A stretch of DNA of 64,000 nucleotides from Burkholderiales bacterium (GTDB taxonomy: Bacteria; Pseudomonadota; Gammaproteobacteria; Burkholderiales; SG8-39). Both the position numbers and the translations under genes were made by a program. Location of the stretch: positions 1 through 64,000 of the forward strand of contig JADGRQ010000018.1 in NCBI GenBank assembly GCA_017880775.1, read 5' to 3'. Positions 9,127 through 18,653 of this stretch are shown in pieces (position 1 is the stretch's first letter; each line of letters begins with the position of its first letter). The notes below the pieces were generated by a model, which was not told where the DNA came from, did not search any database, and saw only the letters and a program-made list of their open reading frames with translations.

Positions 9127-11144
9127 AGCTGCTGTGGCGCCTTGCGCTGCTCGTCGCGGCTGCGCTTCCGGCCTTTGGCTTGCACGCGCAGATTCCGCGG
9201 CTCGATCTGGAGGTGCGGCTCGAGCCGGGTTCGCGGGCGCTGCACGCGGTCGCGCAGTTCGAAATCCGCGATGACCTTGGCTTCGCGCTTCACCGTTCGC
9301 TCGATGTGCGAAGCGCCACGGTTGCAGGCGCGGCGGTCGGGCTGCGACGGGCCGGTCGGCGTGGCGAGTCGAACCTCTGGCGCATTGGAGCGCCGATTGG
9401 CGCCCGGGTACGGATCGAGTACGGCGGCACGCTTCCCGAACTGGACCGCGCGCTCGACGCGCGCGGCGTGCTCGGCGCGAAACCGCCGATGGCGTCGGAC
9501 CAGGGAAGCTATCTGCCGGCCTCGGGCGACTGGTATCCGGCCCCCGCGCCGCTGTTTACCTACCGCGTGAGTCTCTCGCTTCCCGCGCACCAACGCGGGT
9601 TGGTCGCAGGACGCCTGGTGTCGGAGTCCGGCCCGCAGGACAACGCCGGGCGATACGCGGCGGTGTTCGAGTTCGACCATCCCGCGGACGGAATCGACCT
9701 CATGGCCGGACCGTATGCTGTTCGCGAGCGATTGGTCAGCCGTGAAGGCGCGCCGCCGCTGCGGCTCAGGACCTACTTCGCCCCCGCCGTAGATGACCTT
9801 GCCGATGCATACCTCGACGACAGCCGGCGCTACATCGAGTTGTACTCGAAGCGCATCGGCGCGTATCCGTTTACCGAGTTCTCGGTTGTCTCGAGCCCGT
9901 TGCCCACCGGCTTCGGCATGCCCACCATGACCTACATTGGGGAGTCGGTGCTCCGGCTGCCGTTCATCCGCGCCAGCTCGCTCGGGCACGAGGTGCTTCA
10001 TAACTGGTGGGGCAACGGGGTCTTTGCCGACCTGTCGCGCGGCAACTGGTCCGAGGGCCTCACGACGTTCATGGCCGATTACTACTACAAGGAGCGCGAC
10101 TCCGCTGAAGCGGCGCGCGAAATGCGCCTGGGCTGGCTGCGCGATTTCGCGGCGCTGCCCCGCGACGCGCACGCGCCGCTCGCCTCCTTTCGCTCGCGCA
10201 CCCATGGCGCGGAGGCGACGCTCGGCTACGGCAAGGCGGCAATGGTGTTCTTCATGCTGCGTGAATTGATCGGCGAACAGGCGTTCGAGCAAGGCGTACG
10301 CCTGTTCTGGGAATCGCGGCGTTTCAGGTTCGCCTCCTGGGAGCATCTGCGCGCCGCTTTCGAGCAGGCATCGGGCCGTTCGTTGCAGCCGTTTTTTTCC
10401 CAGTGGATCGAGCGCGCGGGCGGGCCTTCAGTCCGGGTCGCGGCAGCGCAAGCGCGCGAGCATCCCGACGGCAAACGGCTCGAGTTGACCATCGAGCAAT
10501 CCGCGCCGGCCTATGCGCTGCGCGTCCCGGTAGAGCTCGTCGCGGCAGGCCGTTCGGACACGCGCTGGATCGACATCGAGGGCGAGCGCACTACCGTGAC
10601 GCTCGAGCTGCCGTGGCTGCCCGAGGGCATTCGGCTCGATCCCGAGCTGCGCCTGTGGCGCGTGCTCGATGCCGAACAGTTGCCGCCGATCCTGCGGCGC
10701 TGGATTCTGGCGCGCGCTCCGCGCCTGGCGCTGGCGTCGCAGGCGGTCGATGTTCGCGCGGCGGCCGAGTCGCTGGCGCAGCGTTTTTTCGAGCAATTGC
10801 CGCGAGTCATAGGGCCTGCCGGTCTCGCGGACGGATCCGATCCCGCGTTGCTCGTAGGCCTGCATCGGGACGTCGATGCGGTGCTCGAGCGGTTCGGGTT
10901 GCCGCCGCGGCCGGGGCGGCTGGCCGGCCGCGGCTCGGCGCAGGTATGGACGGTACGCGTGCCAGAAGGTCGCGCTCCGCTCGCGGTGGTCTCGGCGCGC
11001 GACGCCGAATCGCTGCGCCAGATTTCGCGGCCACTGCCGCACTATGGCGCCCGCAGCTATCTTGCGTTCGACGGCGCTCGCGCGATCGAGACCGGCGTGT
11101 GGCACGCGCCGGGACGCCTGATTCCAGTTCGCGCTGACCGATGA
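9123..11144 (+). CDS. M1-family metallopeptidase (GTG start, overlaps previous stop)
   Basis: GHEVLHNWWGNGVFADLSRGNWSEGLTTFMADYYY: HExxH...E zinc site. Confidence 0.85.
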   Translation: MKLLWRLALLVAAALPAFGLHAQIPRLDLEVRLEPGSRALHAVAQFEIRDDLGFALHRSLDVRSATVAGAAVGLRRAGRRGESNLWRIGAPIGARVRIEYGGTLPELDRALDARGVLGAKPPMASDQGSYLPASGDWYPAPAPLFTYRVSLSLPAHQRGLVAGRLVSESGPQDNAGRYAAVFEFDHPADGIDLMAGPYAVRERLVSREGAPPLRLRTYFAPAVDDLADAYLDDSRRYIELYSKRIGAYPFTEFSVVSSPLPTGFGMPTMTYIGESVLRLPFIRASSLGHEVLHNWWGNGVFADLSRGNWSEGLTTFMADYYYKERDSAEAAREMRLGWLRDFAALPRDAHAPLASFRSRTHGAEATLGYGKAAMVFFMLRELIGEQAFEQGVRLFWESRRFRFASWEHLRAAFEQASGRSLQPFFSQWIERAGGPSVRVAAAQAREHPDGKRLELTIEQSAPAYALRVPVELVAAGRSDTRWIDIEGERTTVTLELPWLPEGIRLDPELRLWRVLDAEQLPPILRRWILARAPRLALASQAVDVRAAAESLAQRFFEQLPRVIGPAGLADGSDPALLVGLHRDVDAVLERFGLPPRPGRLAGRGSAQVWTVRVPEGRAPLAVVSARDAESLRQISRPLPHYGARSYLAFDGARAIETGVWHAPGRLIPVRADR

Positions 11145-11166
11145 GAAAAGCGCTTCGGTCGCTCCC

Positions 11167-11907
11167 TCAGGCCGCTTTCTTCGCCCAGCGCTCGAGTTCT
11201 TCCAAGCCGCCGATGTGCTTGCCGTTCACGAAGATCTGCGGCACCGTGCCCTTGCCGGTGATTGCGCCGACCACGCGGCTGCGATTGGTGTTCGGCAGTG
11301 CGACCTCGGCGTAGTCGTAGCCGAGTTCCTTCAGCAGGGCCTTCGCCTTGGCGCAGAACTGGCAACCTTCGCGCGTGAAGATCGCGATCTGATCGGGCTT
11401 TTTCGCCCGCGGATTGATGTACGCGAGCATGGTGTCCGCGTCCGACACCTCGAACGGGTCGCCCGGTTTCTGCGGCTCGACGAACATCTTGTCGACGACG
11501 CCGTCTTTCACCAGCATCGAATAGCGCCACGAGCGCTTGCCGAAGCCGAGGTCGGACTTGTCGACCAGCATGCCCATGCCTTCGGTGAATTCGCCGTTGC
11601 CGTCGGGAATCATCACCAGGTTCTGCGCTTCCTGGTTTGCCGCCCATTCGTTCATGACGAACGCATCATTTACCGAAACGCACAGGATCGAGTCCACGCC
11701 GTTGGCGAAAAACGCCGGCGCGAGCTCGTTGAAGCGCGGCAGATGGGTGGTGGAGCAGGTCGGGGTGAAGGCTCCCGGCAACGAGAACACCACGACAGTC
11801 TTGCCCTTGAACAATTCGTCGGTGGCGACGTTTTCCCACTCGCCGTTGTGGCGGGTGCGGAAGCTGACCTGCGGGACTTTTTGACCTTCCTGGTTCTGCA
11901 GCGACAT
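11167..11907 (-). CDS. hybrid peroxiredoxin-glutaredoxin (Prx5-Grx)
   Basis: Prx motif [14 protein letters not shown] and C-terminal glutaredoxin [17 protein letters not shown]...[17 protein letters not shown]. Confidence 0.93.
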   Translation of the reverse strand: MSLQNQEGQKVPQVSFRTRHNGEWENVATDELFKGKTVVVFSLPGAFTPTCSTTHLPRFNELAPAFFANGVDSILCVSVNDAFVMNEWAANQEAQNLVMIPDGNGEFTEGMGMLVDKSDLGFGKRSWRYSMLVKDGVVDKMFVEPQKPGDPFEVSDADTMLAYINPRAKKPDQIAIFTREGCQFCAKAKALLKELGYDYAEVALPNTNRSRVVGAITGKGTVPQIFVNGKHIGGLEELERWAKKAA

Positions 11908-11973
11908 CGCGATTTCCTTGTACGGTTGAGAGACGATGTGCGCATTCTGAAGACCCGGGGGCGATAGAGTCCA

Positions 11974-12010
11974 ATGATAATTGGGTATAGAAGTGATAGT
12001 GCTAGACTAT
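11974..12010. promoter_or_regulatory. candidate OxyR-like operator
   Basis: ATGA-N7-GTAT-N7-ATAG-N7-CTAT, 13/16 to ATAG-N7-CTAT-N7-ATAG-N7-CTAT with exact spacing; 67-103 nt upstream of Prx-Grx ATG. Confidence 0.45.
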
Positions 12011-12051
12011 TTTTCGCGGCAGGCTTCTTCGGCCGTCGTTCGGGCCGGCAG

Positions 12052-13071
12052 CTACCTGTAGCGCTTGCGCGCCAGCGCGGCACCGGCAGCAAGCGCCGTC
12101 AACTTCGCAAGCGCGATCTCGCGGTCCATCGGCGCCATTCCGCAGTTGGTGCACGGAAACAGGCGGTTTCTCGGCACGTACTTGAGCGCCTTGCCGATGG
12201 TGGCGGCGACCTGCGCGGGGGTCTCCACCGTGTCGGAAGCAACGTCGATCACCCCAACCAGAACGTCCTTGCCCTTCAGCAGCTTCAGTAACTCCAGCGG
12301 CACGTTCGAATTCGCGCACTCCAGCGACACCTGCTTGATCTTGCTCTTCGCGAGCGCCGGGAAGATCTGTTCGTACTGGCGCCATTGATTGCCGAGTGTT
12401 TTCTTCCAGTGGAGGTTGGCCTCGATGCCGTAGCCGTAGCAGATGTGCACCGCAGTCGTGCACCTGAGCCCCTTGATCGCGCGGTTGAGCGTGTCGATGC
12501 CCCAGCGCTTGACGTCGTCCATGTAGACGTTGAACGCAGGCTCGTCGAACTGGATCGTGTCCACGCCATCCTTCTCCAGCGCGCGCGCCTCCTGGTTGAG
12601 CAGTTCGGCGAACGCCATCGCCAGCTTCACCTTGTCGCCGTAGTGGCGGTCGGCGATGGTGTCGACGATGGTCATCGGTCCGGGCATGGTGATCTTCAGC
12701 TTCTTCTTCGTGTGCGCCCGGGCGAGCCGTGCCTCGAGCTGGTGCACGCGCCCCTTGAGTCTCAGCGGCCCCACCACCACCGGCACCATCGCGTCGTAGC
12801 GGTTGTCGCGGATGCCCATCTTCACCTTGTGCTCGAAATCGATGCCTTCGACGTACTCGAGAAAGCCGTGCACGAAGTGCTGTCGCGACTGCTCTCCGTC
12901 GGACACGACGTCGATGCCCGCGTCCTCCTGCTCCTTGATCCAGAGCAGCGTTGCATCCTTCTTCGCGGCGGCGAGTTCCGCGCCGCTGGCCCGCCACGCC
13001 GGCCAGAGTTTCTTCGTTTCCGCAAGCCAGGCGGGCTTGGGCAGACTGCCTGCGATGGTGGTTTCGAACAT
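12052..13071 (-). CDS. cobalamin-independent methionine synthase-like protein (MetE C-terminal domain only)
   Basis: MFETTIAGSLPKPAWL...VVSDGEQSR...GPMTIVDTIADRHYGD...IQFDEPAFN...HICYGYG...NCGMAPM. Confidence 0.85.
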   Translation of the reverse strand: MFETTIAGSLPKPAWLAETKKLWPAWRASGAELAAAKKDATLLWIKEQEDAGIDVVSDGEQSRQHFVHGFLEYVEGIDFEHKVKMGIRDNRYDAMVPVVVGPLRLKGRVHQLEARLARAHTKKKLKITMPGPMTIVDTIADRHYGDKVKLAMAFAELLNQEARALEKDGVDTIQFDEPAFNVYMDDVKRWGIDTLNRAIKGLRCTTAVHICYGYGIEANLHWKKTLGNQWRQYEQIFPALAKSKIKQVSLECANSNVPLELLKLLKGKDVLVGVIDVASDTVETPAQVAATIGKALKYVPRNRLFPCTNCGMAPMDREIALAKLTALAAGAALARKRYR

Positions 13072-13082
13072 GGATACTCCTT

Positions 13083-14297
13083 TCACGCCGCCGCGGGTAC
13101 GGCGCGTCGCGCCTCCCTGATGGGCAAGTGTACCGCTGCCGCCATCATGCACAGGCCCGCGTCGGCCCACCACATCCAGTCGTAGCTGCCGCTCGCCTCG
13201 AAGGCCTTGCCGCCAAGCCATGCGCCGAGGAAGCCGCCCACCTGGTGCGAAAGCATCACCAGGCCCATCAGCGTGGCGAGGTAGCGCTGCCCGTGCAGCT
13301 TTGCGACCAGCCCCACCGTCGGCGGCACGGTCGAGAGGTAGGTGAAGCCGACGCCCGCCGCGAACAGAAAGAACGTGAGTTCGGTCTTGGGCGAGTAGAA
13401 AAACACCAGGATGATCGCGGCGCGCGCGGCATAGATGCCCGCCAGCGTGAGCTTCATGCGCCAGTCCCCGATCATTTTTCCGACCCACAGGCTGCCCATG
13501 ACGTTGAACAGGCCGATGATGGCCAGCGACCATGCGCCCACGCTGGGCGGCAGCATGCAGCTCGCCACCACGCCTGGCAGGTGCGTGGCGATGAACGCGA
13601 CGTGGAAGCCGCAGGTGAAGAACCCAAGGTTGAGCAGCAGGTAGCTGCGATCGCGCCCTGCTCCCCGGACCGCCTGCCTGAGCGAGCCGGCCATCCCCAC
13701 GGCTTTGGATGCTGCCTGCGCCGCCGCCGAGCCGCGGGTAAGGTACAGAATCAACGGCACGGCGGCGAGGCCGGTGGCACCGAGAATCACCAGCGCCGGT
13801 TGCCAGCCGGCAATGCCGATAAGAAGCTGCGCCAGCGGAATCAGCGTGAACTGCCCGAACGAGCCGCCGGCGTTCACGATGCCGTTCGCCATACCCTGCC
13901 TTGCCGCCGGGATCCAGCGGCTCGCCGCCGACATCAGCAGCGCCGGGCCGATCGCGCCCGCACCCAGTGCGCAAACTACCCCGATCAACAGGATCAGCGC
14001 GATCGAACTCTGCGCATACGGCGTGGCGGCGGTGCCCGCCGCGACCAGCAACGCACCCGCGATCATCACCGGGCGGGGTCCCCAGCGGTCGGCGACCGCG
14101 CCTGCGGCGGGCTGGGCCACGCCCCACATCAACTGCCCGACGGCGAACGCAAGGCTGATGCTGGCGTAGCCCGCGCCGGTATGCGAGTTGAGCGCGCTGA
14201 TGAACAGCGGCTGCGCCTGGCGGATGCCTAGGCCGAGGGCGAAGACTGCGCCGGCCGCGAGCACAACAGGAAGATAGCTGCGGTTCGCCACGGTCAC
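13083..14297 (-). CDS. MFS transporter
   Basis: 12 TM pattern, AVADRWGPRPVMIAGA MFS loop motif. Confidence 0.85.
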   Translation of the reverse strand: MTVANRSYLPVVLAAGAVFALGLGIRQAQPLFISALNSHTGAGYASISLAFAVGQLMWGVAQPAAGAVADRWGPRPVMIAGALLVAAGTAATPYAQSSIALILLIGVVCALGAGAIGPALLMSAASRWIPAARQGMANGIVNAGGSFGQFTLIPLAQLLIGIAGWQPALVILGATGLAAVPLILYLTRGSAAAQAASKAVGMAGSLRQAVRGAGRDRSYLLLNLGFFTCGFHVAFIATHLPGVVASCMLPPSVGAWSLAIIGLFNVMGSLWVGKMIGDWRMKLTLAGIYAARAAIILVFFYSPKTELTFFLFAAGVGFTYLSTVPPTVGLVAKLHGQRYLATLMGLVMLSHQVGGFLGAWLGGKAFEASGSYDWMWWADAGLCMMAAAVHLPIREARRAVPAAA

Positions 14298-14740
14298 GCG
14301 GGCTCCTTCGGCTTGAGCGCGTCGAGCGATTCGTCTGCGAGCGCGTGCAGAGCCGCAATGCGCCCGCTCCCGAGCAGCGCGTCGAGCTCGCGCTGCGCGC
14401 GCTGCCAGAGCGGCTTCGCAGCACGCAGCTTCGCCGCGCCCGCCGCAGTCAGCGCCATCTCGGCGGCGTGCCCCGCACTCGTGGATCCGTGACGCGCCCA
14501 GCCGGCGGCAACCACCGGCTGCAGCGTGCGCACAAGGGTCGTCCGGTCCATGCCCATCGATTCGGCGAGCGCCGAAATCGACCGCCCCGGCTGGCGGCTC
14601 AGGTGCGCCAGCAGCGAATACTGGGTGATGGTCAGCCCGGCGCCCGCCAGCGCGCGGTCGTAGGTCTGCGTGACGCGCCGCGTCAGCTTGCGCAGCACGA
14701 AGCAGGTGCAGCGGCTGCGCGGGGCCGGGGTCTGCGTCAT
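14294..14740 (-). CDS. MarR-family transcriptional regulator
   Basis: LTITQYSLLAHLSRQPGRSISALAESMGMDRTTLVRTLQPVVAAGWARHG winged-helix; ATGA overlap with MFS gene. Confidence 0.88.
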   Translation of the reverse strand: MTQTPAPRSRCTCFVLRKLTRRVTQTYDRALAGAGLTITQYSLLAHLSRQPGRSISALAESMGMDRTTLVRTLQPVVAAGWARHGSTSAGHAAEMALTAAGAAKLRAAKPLWQRAQRELDALLGSGRIAALHALADESLDALKPKEPA

Positions 14741-14761
14741 GGCATGCGGGTAGTGTATATG

Positions 14762-14779
14762 CACATGTGTAGATGCATC
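14762..14779. promoter_or_regulatory. two adjacent 8-bp perfect palindromes (CACATGTG, GATGCATC) upstream of marR-like gene; candidate autoregulatory operator
   Basis: read directly, about 22-40 nt upstream of ATG at 14740. Confidence 0.4.
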
Positions 14780-14802
14780 ATACGCGCCGGCGCAGAATGG
14801 AG

Positions 14803-16077
14803 TCAACCGGCCGCGTCAGGGACGCGCGATTCAGCGGGGGAAGCGGGCGCGGCCCTCATCGGCCATAACCAGGCGATCGCCACGAGCTGCGCCAGTGCGA
14901 GGACGCCGAAGGCGAGAGCGTAGCCTTCGGGCGCGTAGCGGCCGTCGGTGACCGGATACTGGTTCAGCACCGCTCCGATGCCCCACTGGAAAGCGAACGA
15001 GAGGGCGAACAACAGCAGGTTCGCAGCCGTCACCACGCGGCCGGTCATCTCTGGCGGAAAGCGCGGCGTGAGCAGCGCGTAGGCGAGCGCCACCGAAATC
15101 ACCGAGAAGCCGTATACCAGGATGATCGCGTAGCGCCCCGTCTGCACGTCGAGCCAGACGCCCGCGAAAGAAGCGAGCGCGATGCTCAGGCCGAGCTTGT
15201 ACACCGTCATGCGCGACAGCCCCATGCGCGCCAGCCGGTCGCCCGCGGTGCCGAAAAACACCGCGCCGAGCGTGTAGGCGAAAATGGTGGCGAACAGCAT
15301 GTTTGCCACCGCCGGGCGCTCGAAGCCTGCGACATCGGCGAGCCAGGGGCCGAGCCACAGACCCTGCAATGCCAGGTAGGTCGCGTGCGACACCACCATC
15401 GGCAGCACGATGCGCCAGAAATCGCCGCGGGCGAACACTTCCTTGAGCCGGCCGAATTGCGCGCTCCACGATTCGCGCTTTCCGGGAAGCGCCTTCTCCG
15501 GGACCGCGGCATAGATGAAGGCCGCGGCGCAGAGCGACAGCACCGCCAGCCCATAGAACAGCGCGCGCCAGCCGATGGTACCGAGCATTGCCTCCACGGG
15601 GGCGGTGGCGGACATGCCGCCGACCCCGCCCACCGCGATATACCAGCCGTTCAGCGTTGCCAGGCGCGAAGGCGGGAACCACAGGCTGAAACCCTTGATC
15701 GCCCCCATCAGTCCTGCCGAAACGCCCAGCCCGATCAGCGCGCGCCCGAGTGTCAGCACGATGAAGTCCTGCGCCAGGCCGAAGGTGAGCGCGCCGCAGC
15801 CTGCCACGCACAGCAGGCTCGCCATTACGCGGCGCGGGCCGAAACGGTCGAGCAGCACGCCGATCGGCAATTGCGCGAGCGCGAATGCGAGCAGGTAGGC
15901 GCTGGTCAGCAGGCCGAGGTCCGAAGGCGTGAGCGCGAAATCGCGCGCCAGGTCCTTGGCGATGACTGCGTTGACGTTGCGGAAGAAGAACGACAGGAAG
16001 TAACCGGTCGCGAACGGCAGGAACACGGCGAGCAGCAGCCTGGGCGCGAGCCGGTCGTCGATTCGCGGATCGTTCAC
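14803..16077 (-). CDS. MFS transporter
   Basis: IGVLLDRFGPRRVMASLLCVAG motif, 12 TM pattern. Confidence 0.88.
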   Translation of the reverse strand: MNDPRIDDRLAPRLLLAVFLPFATGYFLSFFFRNVNAVIAKDLARDFALTPSDLGLLTSAYLLAFALAQLPIGVLLDRFGPRRVMASLLCVAGCGALTFGLAQDFIVLTLGRALIGLGVSAGLMGAIKGFSLWFPPSRLATLNGWYIAVGGVGGMSATAPVEAMLGTIGWRALFYGLAVLSLCAAAFIYAAVPEKALPGKRESWSAQFGRLKEVFARGDFWRIVLPMVVSHATYLALQGLWLGPWLADVAGFERPAVANMLFATIFAYTLGAVFFGTAGDRLARMGLSRMTVYKLGLSIALASFAGVWLDVQTGRYAIILVYGFSVISVALAYALLTPRFPPEMTGRVVTAANLLLFALSFAFQWGIGAVLNQYPVTDGRYAPEGYALAFGVLALAQLVAIAWLWPMRAAPASPAESRVPDAAG

Positions 16078-16135
16078 CGCCGGATTCTAACTGCCACGCG
16101 AACCCCGCCTGTGCCGTCGCGCGAATTGCCTGCGC

Positions 16136-16939
16136 TTAGGCGTTCGCCTTCAGAAACTCCCCGAGCGCGCGGTTGAACTGCTCCGGCTGCTCGAGGTTCG
16201 AGAGGTGGGCCGCAGGCGCGATTTCGACGTATTTCGAGCCGGGCGCGTTGGCATGGATTTCCTTCGCCATTGCGGGCGGCGTGCCCGGGTCCTGGTCGCC
16301 GACGATCACCAGGATCGGTGCGCGGATTTCCTTCAGGCGCGCGGTGAGGTTGATGTTCGGGATCGCCTCGCTGCAGCCGGTGTAGCCGGCCAGCGGGGTA
16401 TTGCGGATCAGCGCACCGATCGCCTGGACGACCTCGGGCCGGCTGTTCCTGAACGGTTCGGTGAACCAGCGCGCGAGCGTCGGCTCGACCAGCGGAGCCA
16501 TACCCTTTTCGCGCGCCAGCTTGATGCGATCGTTCCACATCGGCAGGGCTTCCGCCGCATAGCGGCTGGTGGTGTCGGCGAGCGTCAGCGTCTTGAACAC
16601 GCCCGGGTATTTCAACGCAAAAGTCTGGCCGATCATCCCGCCCATCGACAGCCCTGCGTAGTGCGCTTCGCGGATTTCCAGGTGCGCGAGCAGCGCGTGC
16701 AGGTCGTCGGCGAGTTGCTCGAGGGTGTATGCCCCCGCGGGCGCGTCGCTGCCGCCGTGCCCGCGCGTATCGTAGGCGAGCACGCGAAAGCGATTCGAGA
16801 ACTCCGCGATCTGCGGATCCCACATGCGCGCGGAACACGCGAGCGAATGCGACAGCACCAGCCAGGGGCCGGCGCCGCCGTGCACTTCGTAGTTCGTCTG
16901 GATGCCATTGGTCTTCGCTTTCACGTCATGCCTCCGCAA
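16136..16939 (-). CDS. alpha/beta hydrolase (3-oxoadipate enol-lactonase-like); start may be GTG at about 16924
   Basis: GGAGPWLVLSHSLACSARMWDPQI...YAGLSMGGMIGQ nucleophile elbow. Confidence 0.85.
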   Translation of the reverse strand: MRRHDVKAKTNGIQTNYEVHGGAGPWLVLSHSLACSARMWDPQIAEFSNRFRVLAYDTRGHGGSDAPAGAYTLEQLADDLHALLAHLEIREAHYAGLSMGGMIGQTFALKYPGVFKTLTLADTTSRYAAEALPMWNDRIKLAREKGMAPLVEPTLARWFTEPFRNSRPEVVQAIGALIRNTPLAGYTGCSEAIPNINLTARLKEIRAPILVIVGDQDPGTPPAMAKEIHANAPGSKYVEIAPAAHLSNLEQPEQFNRALGEFLKANA

Positions 16940-18077
16940 GTATCAGGGGTACGTACATTTCCTCGGCGCTGGTGCCGCCGTGATTGCCGATATGAAGAAA
17001 ACGTTTCTCGCCGGGCAGCCAGTCCTTGATCGTATGACGGCCGCGCATCACGATCGAGACCTCGCCGACGCGCTCGGCGATGCGCGGGTGCGCCACGCCA
17101 CCGCCGAACCAGCCTTCGGCGAGCAGCGCGCTGCTTTCGCGCACCTCGGCCCGGCCGCCCAGCCAGGCGCGCGCGCGCGCCACGAACTCCGTGGTTTTCC
17201 CCGGCAGCACGTGGCAGAACGCCACCCGGCGCTCGCCGCACAGCGGCTCGCGCAGCAGCGCCGCCACCGCAGGGCAGGCCTCGAGCTCGAGGGTCTCATC
17301 CGGCGCGCTGTCGATGAAGCCGTGGTCCGCGCTCGCGACGATCAGGGTCTCGGTGCCGGAGAGCCGCGCGAGCAGGTCCGCGAATGCGGCATCGATCGCC
17401 GCAAATTGCACGGCGGTCTGTACGCTCTCGACGCCGTAGCGATGCGAGGTGGTGTCGAACTCCGGCCAGTACGCGTAGACGAACTTGGCATCGTCGCCGG
17501 ACTTCACCGCGGCCTCGGTTTCGGCGACGAAGCCCGCGAGCTTGTCGTAGGCGCGGCGCTCGGCGCGCCCGCAGTGGTGGCGGTTGTAGGACGATTCGAC
17601 GAGCGGCCGGTAGGTGACGACGATCGCGCGCCGCTCGAGCGTATCGAACAACGATGGCGCGCGATAGATCGCCCGCGCCGCTTCGCCCGAAAGGGCAGAC
17701 TCGGTGCCGCGTCGCTTGCCCGGCAACGGCGCGGCGACACCGCCGATTTCGGAAAAATACGTGTACCAGCCGGTCAGCCCGTGCTCGAACGGCGTCCAGC
17801 CCGTGTACGAGGTGGTGATCGCGGTCGCCGTGGTGGACGGAAACACCGAGGTCAGCCGTCCGGCAAGATTCCCGGCCAGCGCGCCGCCCTGGCCGCGCTC
17901 GCACAGGTATTCATGTCCCAGGCCATCGATCAGCACCAGGACGATGTTGCGCGCCTGGGCGAGGCGCCCGGGCGGGGCGAGACGGGCGGTTGGATGCCGC
18001 GGTACGCCGCCGGCCGCGGCAATGCAGGAGGCGATCAGGTTGGCGAAGCCGTCCCCGTCGTAGCTTGGCAGGATCAT
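16926..18077 (-). CDS. alkaline phosphatase/nucleotide pyrophosphatase family protein
   Basis: NIVLVLIDGLGHEYL...TSVFPSTTATAITTSYTGWTPFEHGLTGW...VASADHGFID metal/nucleophile motifs. Confidence 0.85.
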   Translation of the reverse strand: MILPSYDGDGFANLIASCIAAAGGVPRHPTARLAPPGRLAQARNIVLVLIDGLGHEYLCERGQGGALAGNLAGRLTSVFPSTTATAITTSYTGWTPFEHGLTGWYTYFSEIGGVAAPLPGKRRGTESALSGEAARAIYRAPSLFDTLERRAIVVTYRPLVESSYNRHHCGRAERRAYDKLAGFVAETEAAVKSGDDAKFVYAYWPEFDTTSHRYGVESVQTAVQFAAIDAAFADLLARLSGTETLIVASADHGFIDSAPDETLELEACPAVAALLREPLCGERRVAFCHVLPGKTTEFVARARAWLGGRAEVRESSALLAEGWFGGGVAHPRIAERVGEVSIVMRGRHTIKDWLPGEKRFLHIGNHGGTSAEEMYVPLILAEA

Positions 18078-18154
18078 CGGGCACGTAGTTTACGTGCCCG
18101 GGGCTCAATAGGTGAATGAGCCGTGAACCCGCGGTGAATCAGCGCCGAATCAGG

Positions 18155-18391
18155 TCAGTGGTAGGTAATCGGCGTCGTCAGCAACGCGTCGTAGTGGCCG
18201 AGAAATTCGTCCACCGATTCGACCGTCGGGCTGTCGTCGAACACGTGCTGGATGTGCGAGCGGAACCTGCGCGCGAGCAGGCCCTCGAAAAACGCGCCGC
18301 GGCCGGCCGATTTGTCGACCAGCTCGATCCCGTCCTGGCCGGAATATTCGACCACGACGTAGGTGGAACTGTTGTACAGAACGTTCATCAT
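18155..18391 (-). CDS. DUF3567-like small protein
   Basis: MNVLYNSSTYVVVEY...ELVDKSAGRGAFFEGLLARRF...SVDEFLGHYDALL. Confidence 0.7.
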   Translation of the reverse strand: MMNVLYNSSTYVVVEYSGQDGIELVDKSAGRGAFFEGLLARRFRSHIQHVFDDSPTVESVDEFLGHYDALLTTPITYH

Positions 18392-18653
18392 GACTGCCTC
18401 GACTGCTCACTCCTTTGTTGCGCCATCCTGCCGCATTTCAGTCCGTCACTCTTCGTATTATCGGTACCGCTGGGCGTTTCCCAAGCCCCGCCGGTCGGAA
18501 ATTGCGTAAAACATCGCAAACTCCTGCTCAATCAACGCCTCGCCGCAATGGCGGTTGACCCGCAGACGGCGCGGGCACGCCATGACCGGCCCCGCTGGGC
18601 GGCGTGATAAACTTCATGCGCCATTCCTTTATACGAGGCCACCCGCCATGCGG

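Noticed and set aside
12052-14424. 790-aa ORF spanning the MetE-like and MFS genes
   Set aside because: The upstream part is out-of-frame translation of the MFS gene; the real product starts at MFETTIAGS (13071)
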